Positions 18,295-26,082 of a stretch of DNA of 64,000 nt are shown piece by piece. The position numbers and the translations under genes are program-made. Within the stretch, counting starts at the first letter, position 1; every line of letters begins with the position of its first letter. The DNA is from Hyphococcus sp. (GTDB taxonomy: Bacteria; Pseudomonadota; Alphaproteobacteria; Caulobacterales; Parvularculaceae): the NCBI GenBank assembly GCA_028281665.1, contig JANQJK010000016.1:186001-250000 (forward strand), given 5' to 3'. The notes beneath the pieces were generated by a model, which was given only the letters and a program-made list of their open reading frames with translations, was not told the DNA's origin and searched no databases.

Positions 18295-20295
18295 TCAGCT
18301 GGCCTCTTTTTTGGCCTTTCGTTCGAGCACGATCTTCTCTGCGTCCTTGCCGAAAAGCTCCTGATAATGGTCAAACTCGGCGGTGAACGTCGCTGCGCCC
18401 TGACTGAGCGAGCGCAGTTCGATGATCAGGTCCGCAAGGCCGGGCTCGGGCATCATTGCGGTCACCGTGTCCCAACCGGGCCAGCCCTTGCGGGCGTCGA
18501 AGCCCAGAATCTGGCCGCGCCGGCTGCTGATGACGCCATGCACCTTGCTCGTGTGTTCCGTCGGCGTGTGGATTTCGGTCTTGAAGATCGGCTCCAGCAA
18601 AACCGGGTCGCATTCCGGCAACGCTTCGCGCATGGCCTGCCGGCCCGCCAGCTTGAACGACATTTCGTTGGAATCGACCGGGTGATGCTGTCCGTCATGA
18701 AGCGTCACGGCCAGGTCGACGACGGGAAAGCCGAGCGGGCCTTCGCCCAAGCCCTCGGCAACGCCGGCCTCAACCGCCGGAATGAACTGTTTCGGCACGG
18801 AGCCCCCGTGAATGACTTCGTCAAAGGAGAACCCGGCGCCGCGCGCCGCGGGCGCAACTTTCACCTTGATATCGGCAAACTGTCCGTGTCCGCCGCTTTG
18901 TTTTTTGTGGCGTGCGTGATGGTCGGTCGCACCGCGGATCGTTTCCCGATAGGACGGTTTCGGCGGTGACGTTTCGATTTCGACGTTGTACTGGCTTTTC
19001 AGTTTGGCCGCTGCGAGGCGCAGATGAATATCGCCCTGGCCGCGCAGCAATAGTTCCGCCGTTTCCTGGCGCCGCTCCGCGGTAAGAGACGGGTCTTCCT
19101 CGGACAGTTTATGCAGGGCCGCGGAGAGCTTAACGTCGTCCTTGTTGTTTTTCGGCCGTATGGAAAGCGAATAGACAGGCTCCGGATTTTCGACACCGGC
19201 GTCGCCGGGATTGATTTTTCCGTCGACAATAAGATCGCCGGAATTCAGCTCATCCATGCGCGCGAGGCCGACGACGCCGCCCATTGACGCGGCGTCCACC
19301 TTGTCGCGTTTGTCGCCATTGAGCGCGAGGAGACCGGTGACGCGGCTGCCGTCTATGGTGTCTCCATTCTTGATGTCGCCGCTCCAGATGCGAAGGACAG
19401 ACACCTTGCCCGTATGCGGCACGTGAGCGGTGCGGATGACGGACGCAGCGGTCGCGGCGCCGTTGAAACCCTGGCGGGCCGCAGTTGCCCCAACGGCCGG
19501 CGTCTCATGGCGCAACAGCTTCAGAAGGCGGGTGACCCCATTGCCGTGGGCCGCCGAGCCCAGCATCACCGGCACGACCATGTCGTCGCGCAGCTCTTCC
19601 GCCATCAGCCCGTAAATCTCCTCGCTCGGCGGCGTTTTATCTTCGAGAATCTGCTCCATGAGATTGTCGTCAAAATCCGCGACCGCATCGAGCATGACCT
19701 CGCGCGCTTCCGCTTCGCGCTCCTTCGCAGCTTCGGGAATCTCGATGAGTTCCGATTGCTCGCCCTCGCGATACTTCCAGGCGCGCTCCGAAACGAGATC
19801 GATGGCGCCGACCACCTGATCGCCGTCGCGGATCGGCGTTTGCCGCAGGACAAGCGGGCGGTCCGAAAAGCTCTGCAGGCTTTCTAGCAGGTCGCGCACG
19901 CGCGTTTGCGCCTCGTCTATCCGGTTAACGAAGAGGACATGCGGAATTTTGTGATCGTCGAGATATCGAAAGTATCCGCCGAGGCTTGCGGCGCGGTCGG
20001 CGTTCGGTTCGGCGACGAGGATGACAATATCGGCGGACGCCATGACCGGCAGGCTCGCTGAAAACAGTTCCGAAGACCCGGGACAGTCTATGAACGACCA
20101 CTGGTCGCCCAGAAATTCGCATGTGGCGAAATTTGGCTCCGTCGTCATGTGAAATGATTTGGCCTCCGCAGATGCATCAAGGGCCGGCGATTTCGCGCCA
20201 GCCCTTTCCATCATTGCCTTCAATAGGGTTGTTTTGCCTGCTCCCTGGGGGCCGACAATGGCCGCGCAGCGTACAGTGCCAGATGGGGTACCCAT
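18295..20295 (-). CDS. EF-G2-type elongation factor G-like GTPase
   Basis: 666 residues with EF-G domain order (G domain, beta barrel, III, IV, V). The P-loop is GPQGAGKTT (residues 15-23). Switch II reads DCPGSSELF instead of DTPGHVDF, so the catalytic His is replaced by Ser, and the guanine-specificity motif NKxD reads NRID. Size and these changes match the EF-G2-like paralogue group rather than the housekeeping translocase, so it probably binds GTP but hydrolyses it poorly or differently. Its role on the ribosome is unknown. A GGAGACG site precedes the ATG. Nothing ribosomal neighbours it, unlike fusA in the str operon. Confidence 0.88.
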   Translation of the reverse strand: MGTPSGTVRCAAIVGPQGAGKTTLLKAMMERAGAKSPALDASAEAKSFHMTTEPNFATCEFLGDQWSFIDCPGSSELFSASLPVMASADIVILVAEPNADRAASLGGYFRYLDDHKIPHVLFVNRIDEAQTRVRDLLESLQSFSDRPLVLRQTPIRDGDQVVGAIDLVSERAWKYREGEQSELIEIPEAAKEREAEAREVMLDAVADFDDNLMEQILEDKTPPSEEIYGLMAEELRDDMVVPVMLGSAAHGNGVTRLLKLLRHETPAVGATAARQGFNGAATAASVIRTAHVPHTGKVSVLRIWSGDIKNGDTIDGSRVTGLLALNGDKRDKVDAASMGGVVGLARMDELNSGDLIVDGKINPGDAGVENPEPVYSLSIRPKNNKDDVKLSAALHKLSEEDPSLTAERRQETAELLLRGQGDIHLRLAAAKLKSQYNVEIETSPPKPSYRETIRGATDHHARHKKQSGGHGQFADIKVKVAPAARGAGFSFDEVIHGGSVPKQFIPAVEAGVAEGLGEGPLGFPVVDLAVTLHDGQHHPVDSNEMSFKLAGRQAMREALPECDPVLLEPIFKTEIHTPTEHTSKVHGVISSRRGQILGFDARKGWPGWDTVTAMMPEPGLADLIIELRSLSQGAATFTAEFDHYQELFGKDAEKIVLERKAKKEAS

Positions 20296-20403
20296 TTTTT
20301 TGCACGTCTCCTTCCGTTGGCGAGGCGTTCGACCCGCCGGGGTCCGGAAGATTTCGCCGCCATCATGCGGGCGCAGCGGCGGCGGGAAGCCGCCATGCGG
20401 GCG

Positions 20404-20434
20404 CGAGGCGGCGCCGAATCGCCTCGTCTTTTTT
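20404..20434 (+). terminator. Rho-independent terminator-like hairpin, rightward
   Basis: CGAGGCG (20404-20410) pairs with CGCCTCG (20420-20426) around a 9-base loop, followed by TCTTTTTT. No rightward gene is annotated directly upstream, so it may end a small RNA or an extended transcript; see findings. Confidence 0.55.
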
Positions 20435-20435
20435 A

Positions 20436-20457
20436 GCCCTGGTCGGGGCGTTTTTTT
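20436..20457 (+). terminator. Second terminator-like hairpin, rightward
   Basis: GCCC and GGGC around TGGTCG, then G and seven Ts. A short stem, but the T-run is strong and it follows the first hairpin at once, giving a tandem arrangement just upstream of tRNA-Asp. Confidence 0.4.
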
Positions 20458-20637
20458 GTGTCACCCTCATCAAACCCCCTGAAGGGCCCGGCGGTCAATC
20501 CCGGGACGTCGGGGAGGCCGGCAAAAGCGCATGATTCCGTCGTTTTCCGGTCCCGCGCGCCTTGACGGTTTCGTGGCCGCAGCGTACACCGCGCGTCCTC
20601 GGCGGCCGGGCGGTGATGCGTCTCCCCGGCCGAAAGA

Positions 20638-20712
<75 letters not shown>

Positions 20713-20714
<2 letters not shown>

Positions 20715-20731
20715 TTTTCTGCAAGAAAATG
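20713..20731 (+). terminator. Short perfect hairpin right after tRNA-Asp
   Basis: CATTTTCT and AGAAAATG form an 8-bp stem with loop GCA, starting inside the tRNA CCA end. There is no T-run after it, so it could be a processing or terminator element or part of the attachment region. Confidence 0.35.
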
Positions 20732-21231
20732 AACGCGTTATCAGTTTTCAATTTGTTCGGAATTTTGCGGGGTACCACTGGGGTACCAAATTTTTCATGC
20801 AATTAAGTGGGGACAACTTTTCTGGTTTGTTCCCCTCGGAAAATCCTGCGGACCCGTTTGATCCGGGCAAGCTCAGAAACGCCGGTGATTGTGGATCTAG
20901 AGGTCCCAATTTCGAGGCGGGGGAGGCGGTATGCCGGTCGTATAGCGAACGTTTACTCGTCTTCCGGAATTTAACGCTAAAGCAACGTGCATCCAAAAAC
21001 TTTGAGCGTTCGGAGTGCATTCATGGCGCTAGCAAATTGTTTACCCCATATTGAAGCATGCCTAAATTGGTCAACAAGAAACACATCGTTTCATAAATCA
21101 AGGGTACCTAGGCGCGGAATGATCATGCCATAATCATTTTTTAAATTTTGAGTCAGAACAAACTTAAACTTAGCTCCGCACCAACACTTGTTCACAATAC
21201 TCGTAACACAAATAGGTAACACAGACATTGG
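20715..21231. other. Non-coding left flank of the island
   Basis: 517 bases, markedly AT-richer than the backbone. Both strands have open frames (one rightward starting inside the tRNA, one leftward 20748-21020), but neither reads like a protein. It contains the repeated GGGGTACCA motif at 20769 and 20780. I see no gene here. Confidence 0.55.
20769..20788 (+). repeat. Tandem direct repeat GGGGTACCA x2
   Basis: GGGGTACCA at 20769-20777 and again at 20780-20788, start-to-start 11 bases, i.e. one helical turn. The position 55 bases after the tRNA-Asp end is where integrase arm-type sites often lie; that role is inference. Confidence 0.5.
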
Positions 21232-21558
21232 TTAGGCATGCTCGCAAGGTCCAAACTGACGCTCAGACTGACTTGGCGGCACTGTCAAAACGCAACTCTC
21301 GCCTATGGACAGGCGCGCGACCTCTATTTCTACCAATTCAGGAAGTTCCGATTTCAAGACATTGGCTACCCATAGACAGATATTTTCGAGGGTAGGTACG
21401 GCCAAGCCTTTAATCTCATTCAAAAAATTATGATCGAGCTCCTCCTTCACCCGCATCAGAGCATCATTTATGGTAGCAAAATCCATCACCCAGCCCGTCC
21501 CGGAAACTATATGAAAAAGTGGCCTATGTGATTGGGGCTGGACAGGCTTCAAAGCCAA
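21232..21558 (-). pseudogene. queD: queD fragment: C-terminal part of 6-carboxytetrahydropterin synthase
   Basis: The frame from about VSGTGWVMDFA onward matches the C-terminal two thirds of QueD: MDFATINDALMRV, the conserved LDHNFLNEI, then PTLENICLWVANVLK and the final Glu-containing strand SIGESCVLT. The N-terminal catalytic Cys and the zinc-binding HGH segment are missing. The first about 15 codons read through the neighbouring IS110 remnant in another frame, so the 5' end was lost at that junction. QueD makes the second intermediate of preQ0; this fragment cannot bind zinc and should be inactive. Confidence 0.75.
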
Positions 21559-21718
21559 TCATCTCAACTGGTTTGCCAAAACTGCGAATGCACTCCGCGA
21601 CATCGTCGATCTCGCAGAGCAAGCTTCGTTCAAGTGCAATCTTGCCGTCAGCGTCAATTATGCAAAGCGCCAGAGAACGCAGTGCAACATCCAATCCAAC
21701 ATAGTATTTCATCTTCAT
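21524..21718 (-). pseudogene. IS110-family transposase N-terminal remnant
   Basis: 64 residues starting MKMKYYVGLDVALRSLALCI, the first strand of the DEDD (RuvC-like) transposase of IS110 elements, including the first catalytic Asp in GLDVA and the usual IGFEAC segment. It stops at PAPIT where the queD fragment begins, so only the 5' tenth to sixth of the roughly 330-400 residue transposase is left. IS110 elements lack terminal inverted repeats, so the ends cannot be drawn. It overlaps the queD fragment by 35 bases in another frame. Confidence 0.75.
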
Positions 21719-22110
21719 CTCCCATACTACAGGTCAAAAACTGACCTTGCCACGGGAGCCTGACCACTGGGCACCAAGCCCGATTACTCATGCTTTGAGG
21801 ATATTTCAGAATTCAGCATCCGTGTAAAAGCGACCATTCCACAATGCCCCCCGCACGACCGGACTTTTGTAAAGTGATCATTGGTTTCGTTTGAACATTC
21901 TTCTACGGTGTAAAATCGGCCGTGACCCAAATTGATTCCTATTTACTATCAAGGATGGATTCCCAGATCTCTAGTATGCCGAATTGGCTACTTGACTGAA
22001 TTGAATATCTGAAACCCGCTGCTTAGCGGTTACATCTCGGCATTGAACAAGCAGCGTCATCCCGAAGGCATTCGAAAAGCCCCATAAACGGGAGTTATCG
22101 ATAGTTTTCT
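21719..22110. other. AT-rich non-coding region upstream of the methyltransferase
   Basis: 392 bases with stops in all frames. It probably contains the methyltransferase promoter. The only distinct element is the 15-base sequence at 22084-22098 that recurs at the CHAT gene start. Confidence 0.55.
22084..22098 (+). promoter_or_regulatory. Shared 15-base element, methyltransferase copy
   Basis: ATAAACGGGAGTTAT, 12 bases before the methyltransferase ATG. The identical 15 bases, in the same orientation relative to the gene, cover the ribosome site and start of the CHAT gene. Here the GGGAG lies about 16 bases from the ATG, too far for an ideal Shine-Dalgarno, which favours an operator or a copied leader. 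Confidence 0.5.
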
Positions 22111-22842
22111 ATGGCGGATTATAGATTCGCGGCACCGAAGTCGTATCATGGCCTATTCCGGCACTACCAATCTTATTACGAACGTTTGTTGGCAATTATT
22201 GCTGACGCCACTGAGCTCAAGCCAAGCTACATTTTGGACTTAGCTTGCGGAACCGGTGAGTTTACCAACGCGCTTTCGCGCCGATTTTCAAAATCTAAAG
22301 TTTTGGGATTGGATATATCATCGCAATTCATCGACTTTGCGAAGGCGAACAAGGCCAATTTGGAAATCGAGTTTTATGTGGCGCCAGCGGACACCCTTCC
22401 AGGGCTACCATGGGCTAGAAACGTTGATACGATTTTCATTAAGGGCGCATACCATCTGTTCGAAACAGCGTTGCCGCTAGAGGTTTTTACGAAACCGCAG
22501 TTTCAGAATCTTCGTTGCATTGTTGTTATCGAGAAACTTCAACGCTCTTTGGAGAGTTACCCTGTACCTAAAACAGCAACAATGAATCGGCGCAAATACG
22601 TCTCGAACGATTTATCTATGAGACGGCTGAGTGTTCCACCAGGAGTATCAAACACGAGCATTTCATTTGGACAAGTTATTGCAATACCTGCAGAGGATTA
22701 TTTTGAGGCAGTTCGACAGAGGCAGTTTTCCTACCTTCATAGCGTTGAAGACGTTGAGATGGACTCTTGGCTGCGCGAACACTCGTCGGACCAGGTCATT
22801 CGGATCTTTGAAGAGAATGTATGCAACATTTATCACATGTAA
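22111..22842 (+). CDS. Class I SAM-dependent methyltransferase
   Basis: 243 residues. Motif I is ILDLACGTGEF (about residues 41-51), the acidic end of strand beta-2 is VLGLDIS and motif IV-like VDTIFIKGAYHLFE. The C-terminal half is less typical and may hold the acceptor site. It resembles methyltransferase type 11/25 small-molecule enzymes; the acceptor is unknown. It converges with the CHAT gene, and the two coding regions overlap by 10 bases at their 3' ends, so they are a tight pair. Base composition is AT-richer than the chromosome, consistent with transfer. Confidence 0.8.
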   Translation: MADYRFAAPKSYHGLFRHYQSYYERLLAIIADATELKPSYILDLACGTGEFTNALSRRFSKSKVLGLDISSQFIDFAKANKANLEIEFYVAPADTLPGLPWARNVDTIFIKGAYHLFETALPLEVFTKPQFQNLRCIVVIEKLQRSLESYPVPKTATMNRRKYVSNDLSMRRLSVPPGVSNTSISFGQVIAIPAEDYFEAVRQRQFSYLHSVEDVEMDSWLREHSSDQVIRIFEENVCNIYHM

Positions 22843-24824
22843 ATCCGTTGAAACTTGCCGATAAGTAGAGGCAAAGAGCTGATGGACCACTGAATATCTG
22901 CAATTAGACCCGTCTCGGCTTTGGCCTCATGATCAAGGCGCAATTCTGCGAGCGGAAAAAGCTTTTCGCGAATGGAATTGCCTTCTTCTAATAGCCCCTT
23001 ATTTCTCAAATACTCGATTTCCTGATCGATGAATTGTCCAATCGGACTCGGCAATTCACTAACGGATTTTCTCCCGCCCAACGCGAAATCAAACGCACCA
23101 AGCCCCTGCAGAATTTCATTGGGCTCAACAGCGAGTTGCTCGGCCAGCAGGGCCGACCATTTCCTTTTATGGTTTTGAGCATCTACGCAAATGCGTGAGA
23201 ACGCATTCACAGCACGATGGGCTTGTTCCATTTCCTGCTGAGTTCGAGGCGTTCGTCCGATCAGCATACAAATCGTATGCCGGTGATCCGCAGACGAAAA
23301 GCGCTTCGCGTAGCGGTTCAGATCGACATCAACCAATCCAGGATACCACAACACGGTTGCATCAATTACGTTTTGCTCGAGAGCGATTTTCACCTCGCTT
23401 GTATCAAGTTCAATAAAGGAACACCGATCTGCTCCAATACCGATTTCTTCAATTATCTTTCGAGCAAAAACGCTGCTTCCTGTAGCGCCCGGAACAGCAA
23501 TCCTGATCAATCGACCTTCACTCAGTTCGACTAAATCCAAGCCTTTTTCGTAAATTAGCGCCTCGCTGTCTTTACATTCGCACGCAAAGGCGAGTGCGGA
23601 CGTGTCCGTTTGTTGGCATGACATGAGGAAGCTATGAATACTACTGATATGAAGGGAGGCCCTGCCTGAAAATGTCGATGTCGCAGCTGTTCTTCCGCCC
23701 GATCGGATGGCACTCACTTTCCAGCTGTCATCATCTCGAAGCAGCAAATCAGGATCACCAAAAAGTGCGTAGCCCAGCCAGTATGGGATCTCGACATCGG
23801 GTTTAGAGGCTTTTCTTGCTCGGTTAAGGGCGTCCCCGACTGGCGCGCCGCTGCCGATGCAAGAGTAGAAGTCACGGGCAATCTGAACGGCGGTCACATC
23901 GATCACAGGCCAGGCGGCTCCAAGTACAGCACGCACCCCAACCCTTAGGAGATTTGGTGCCAATCCGATTAGATCGTCGAATAGCAAATCTGATCCGGCC
24001 ACCACTCCGGAGCTGCACGAGTTCAGAAAGACGAACTCGGGAGGATTACGATCAAAAAGCTTCGCTAGATACTGACCATTAACTGGACCATCGTGGAGCA
24101 GCAGCTCACCGTGTTTTTCGTCGGCCGTATCGGAGTGGCCGGCATAGTGTATAATGTCAAAATCACTTGAATTCCAAACGCGCGTTAGGTTCTCTAATGT
24201 TACTTCGCTGCCTGACAGTGTCTCAAACTCGAAAAATGGTGAATTCGAGAACAGATCTTCCAGCGCGTGCTTTTCGTCATCTGCACCGACCAAATCTAAG
24301 GTGGGATTCACCAACAAGAGAATACGGTTGATTCTTTTTGGTTTTCTGGTGATCGATCTTCGCAAAGGACGCTGCGTTACGAGGCCTCGACCGGTTGGCA
24401 ATTTCAACCCGAGGATATCACCATTAATCCGCGAAAGTTCCCAAGGGATTTCAGGACAATTGGTCCGAATAAGAAGTGACGTTGGTGAAAAATCTCGGAC
24501 ATGTGCGAGCAGTTCGTCAGGGAACAATGCCGATCGAACATCATCCGAAAGCGCGTATATAGCCTCGGTAACATCGCTATGCGATTCATAGATACCGCCA
24601 TGAGAGATTCCGCCGCTGCGGGCGATACGATTGCTGACATCGTTTAAAATTGCGCGGTGCCGGCTCGCAATTTGTCCAAGAACAGCTGGGGGTACTGAGA
24701 GCGATTGCTCGAAGCTAAGAGAAGGCCTTGAGCGATCAAGAAACGTAAACCGCAGAAGGTCGCCGTTTCGTATGACTTCGAGAAAAGCGTCTCGGTTATA
24801 GCTCACGCCTCTATTGGCACCCAT
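22833..24824 (-). CDS. CHAT-domain (caspase-like) protease fused to an SBP/NMT1-like ligand-binding region
   Basis: 663 residues, no signal peptide or membrane helix. Residues about 105-365 form a CHAT domain: the catalytic His is in HYAGHSD (H230), the Cys in LNSCSSG (C270), with the usual AVLGAAWPV, GDALNRAR and YALFGDPDL tail. Residues about 385-625 look like an NMT1/SsuA-type solute-binding protein from mid-lobe 1: ASLHISSIHSFLMS, LIRIAVPGATGSSVFARKI, NVIDATVLWYPGL, then RKWSALLAEQLAVEP and EYLRNKGLLEE. Such domains normally work in the periplasm; here it would be a cytoplasmic sensor. CHAT proteases act in effector and defence pathways by cleaving partners. A ligand-controlled protease is my inference. 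The ATG follows ACGGGAGTT. Confidence 0.82.
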   Translation of the reverse strand: MGANRGVSYNRDAFLEVIRNGDLLRFTFLDRSRPSLSFEQSLSVPPAVLGQIASRHRAILNDVSNRIARSGGISHGGIYESHSDVTEAIYALSDDVRSALFPDELLAHVRDFSPTSLLIRTNCPEIPWELSRINGDILGLKLPTGRGLVTQRPLRRSITRKPKRINRILLLVNPTLDLVGADDEKHALEDLFSNSPFFEFETLSGSEVTLENLTRVWNSSDFDIIHYAGHSDTADEKHGELLLHDGPVNGQYLAKLFDRNPPEFVFLNSCSSGVVAGSDLLFDDLIGLAPNLLRVGVRAVLGAAWPVIDVTAVQIARDFYSCIGSGAPVGDALNRARKASKPDVEIPYWLGYALFGDPDLLLRDDDSWKVSAIRSGGRTAATSTFSGRASLHISSIHSFLMSCQQTDTSALAFACECKDSEALIYEKGLDLVELSEGRLIRIAVPGATGSSVFARKIIEEIGIGADRCSFIELDTSEVKIALEQNVIDATVLWYPGLVDVDLNRYAKRFSSADHRHTICMLIGRTPRTQQEMEQAHRAVNAFSRICVDAQNHKRKWSALLAEQLAVEPNEILQGLGAFDFALGGRKSVSELPSPIGQFIDQEIEYLRNKGLLEEGNSIREKLFPLAELRLDHEAKAETGLIADIQWSISSLPLLIGKFQRIYM

Positions 24825-24837
24825 AACTCCCGTTTAT
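24823..24837 (-). promoter_or_regulatory. Shared 15-base element, CHAT gene copy
   Basis: Reverse strand ATAAACGGGAGTTAT; its last two bases are the first two of the CHAT ATG. Identical to the element at 22084-22098. GGGAG is in good Shine-Dalgarno position here. Confidence 0.5.
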
Positions 24838-24949
24838 CCTTCATTGTCGGCCATCTTGCGACGGCATGGCATCGCCCGATCTCTCAAAAAGTATCAAGAA
24901 AATCAACCATTTTGTGCTTTTTCCCAGCGGTCAATAAAGGGAAACGGCA

Positions 24950-25846
24950 ATGACGGTGCAAAAGATTATCGACGAGTATTTGTTTTATTGTGACGTGGAG
25001 CGCGGTTTCTCGCAACACACATTGGACGCCTACCGCAGCGATCTTGATTATTATTTTCGATTCATCGGCCATGCGTCGCTAAAAAAGGCCCTTACAGTCG
25101 ATAAACTTAAGTCGTTCCTCGCATATATGCTGAAGGATCGCGCTTTATCGCTCGCGACGGCTCGTCGGCGGATAGCCTCTCTAAGAGGCTTCCGCCGATA
25201 CCTGGAAAAACATGGTATTGAAAACGATCCTTTCCGACACTGGTCACCTTCCTTGAAGCGTCCGAAGCGCTTACCGCGAGCATTGTCACGGAAGGTTGTG
25301 AAAAAACTCGTGCAGAGCAATGAGAACTCAGACGCCATCGATGGCGAGACGGTTTTTTGCATGTTGATTCTCGGCGCTACGGGCATTCGCGTGTCCGAGC
25401 TTTGCGCATTAAGAGTCAGGGATGTTTCAGCCGATGGCGCCAGCATACATATTGCCGGTAAGGGAGCGAAAGACCGGATCGTTTACGTTGGGAACAAAGA
25501 CTTATGTTCTCGAATAGCTAACCGAAGAAATCAGCGTGCGAAGCAGGCGGGCTTGGACGAGCCGTTTTTGCTTAACTCTCGAAACATGCCCCTCAAGCCG
25601 CAGACGATGAGACGTCGTTTGCATCGCGTCGCAGCGGCGTGTGGATTGAAAGATCCTGTGACGCCTCATCGTTTTAGGCATACGGCTGCCACCATGTTGT
25701 TGGAAAGAGGAACCGATATTCGATTTGTTCAGAGGCAGCTCGGTCATTCTTCGATTTCGACAACCGAACTCTACACTCATGTCACTGACGCGGCGCTCAA
25801 AAAAGCGATATCGAAAGCCGATCCGATTGCTGGCCTCGTTGCCTAG
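24950..25846 (+). CDS. XerC/XerD-like tyrosine recombinase
   Basis: 298 residues, the size of XerC/XerD. The N-terminal SAM-like DNA-binding domain (FSQHTLDAYRSDLDYY) is followed by the catalytic set: Arg in GATGIRVSEL, Lys in GKGAKDRIV, HxxR in PHRFRHTAA, and His plus Tyr in QLGHSSISTTELYTHV. It cuts and rejoins DNA at inverted-repeat core sites. It lies in the island and not in a housekeeping context, so it is likelier a mobile-element recombinase than the chromosome-dimer enzyme. GGGAAACGG precedes the ATG. A perfect 20-bp palindrome with a 6-base centre lies 52 bases after the stop. Confidence 0.88.
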   Translation: MTVQKIIDEYLFYCDVERGFSQHTLDAYRSDLDYYFRFIGHASLKKALTVDKLKSFLAYMLKDRALSLATARRRIASLRGFRRYLEKHGIENDPFRHWSPSLKRPKRLPRALSRKVVKKLVQSNENSDAIDGETVFCMLILGATGIRVSELCALRVRDVSADGASIHIAGKGAKDRIVYVGNKDLCSRIANRRNQRAKQAGLDEPFLLNSRNMPLKPQTMRRRLHRVAAACGLKDPVTPHRFRHTAATMLLERGTDIRFVQRQLGHSSISTTELYTHVTDAALKKAISKADPIAGLVA

Positions 25847-26082
25847 ACTCACTTACAATACTGAATTTGAGTCGCAGTGGGACACATGTCATTCGCTAAT
25901 CATGAGAATCTCAACCACTAGATTGTGGTTGAGATTCTCATGATAGCAAAAAAGTATCGCCCGCTGACGTAATGTCCATTTTCTTCGTGGAGTGGAAATG
26001 CGAGTATGTTTACGTTAAGTCGGCTTTGGAGATCTTGGCGACCTCAGGTGATGTCTTCAATATAACCACTCCTCCTCGATTA
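25847..26082. other. Non-coding region between recombinase and truncated integrase
   Basis: 236 bases between two convergent genes. Besides the palindrome at 25899-25944 I see no feature; the sequence is AT-rich and lacks an open frame of note. Confidence 0.55.
25899..25944. repeat. Perfect 20-bp inverted repeat with 6-base centre
   Basis: Arm 25899-25918 begins ATCATGAGAATCTC and ends AACCAC; centre TAGATT (25919-25924); arm 25925-25944 is its exact reverse complement. Neither side has a T-run, so a standard terminator is unlikely in either direction. The size of the centre equals the 6-bp crossover region used by Xer recombinases, and the neighbour encodes one. Confidence 0.85.

Larger units (their letters stand above)
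20296..20637 (+). other. Intergenic region between EF-G2 gene and tRNA-Asp
   Basis: 342 bases without a convincing gene. It must hold the leftward EF-G2 promoter. It also has two hairpin-plus-T-run structures reading rightward (listed separately) and a near-repeat of CATGCGGGCGC at about 20363 and 20393. No coding frame looks protein-like. Confidence 0.6.

Noticed and set aside
21767-21776. CTGGGCACCA, equal to the 3' end of tRNA-Phe, as an attachment site
   Set aside because: It is only 10 bases and is inverted relative to the tRNA-Phe gene, so simple integration between the two would not place it that way; likely chance.
24950-25846. Assignment as the chromosomal xerC or xerD
   Set aside because: Size and motifs fit, but it lies among mobile remnants with AT-rich flanks, so an element-borne recombinase is likelier.
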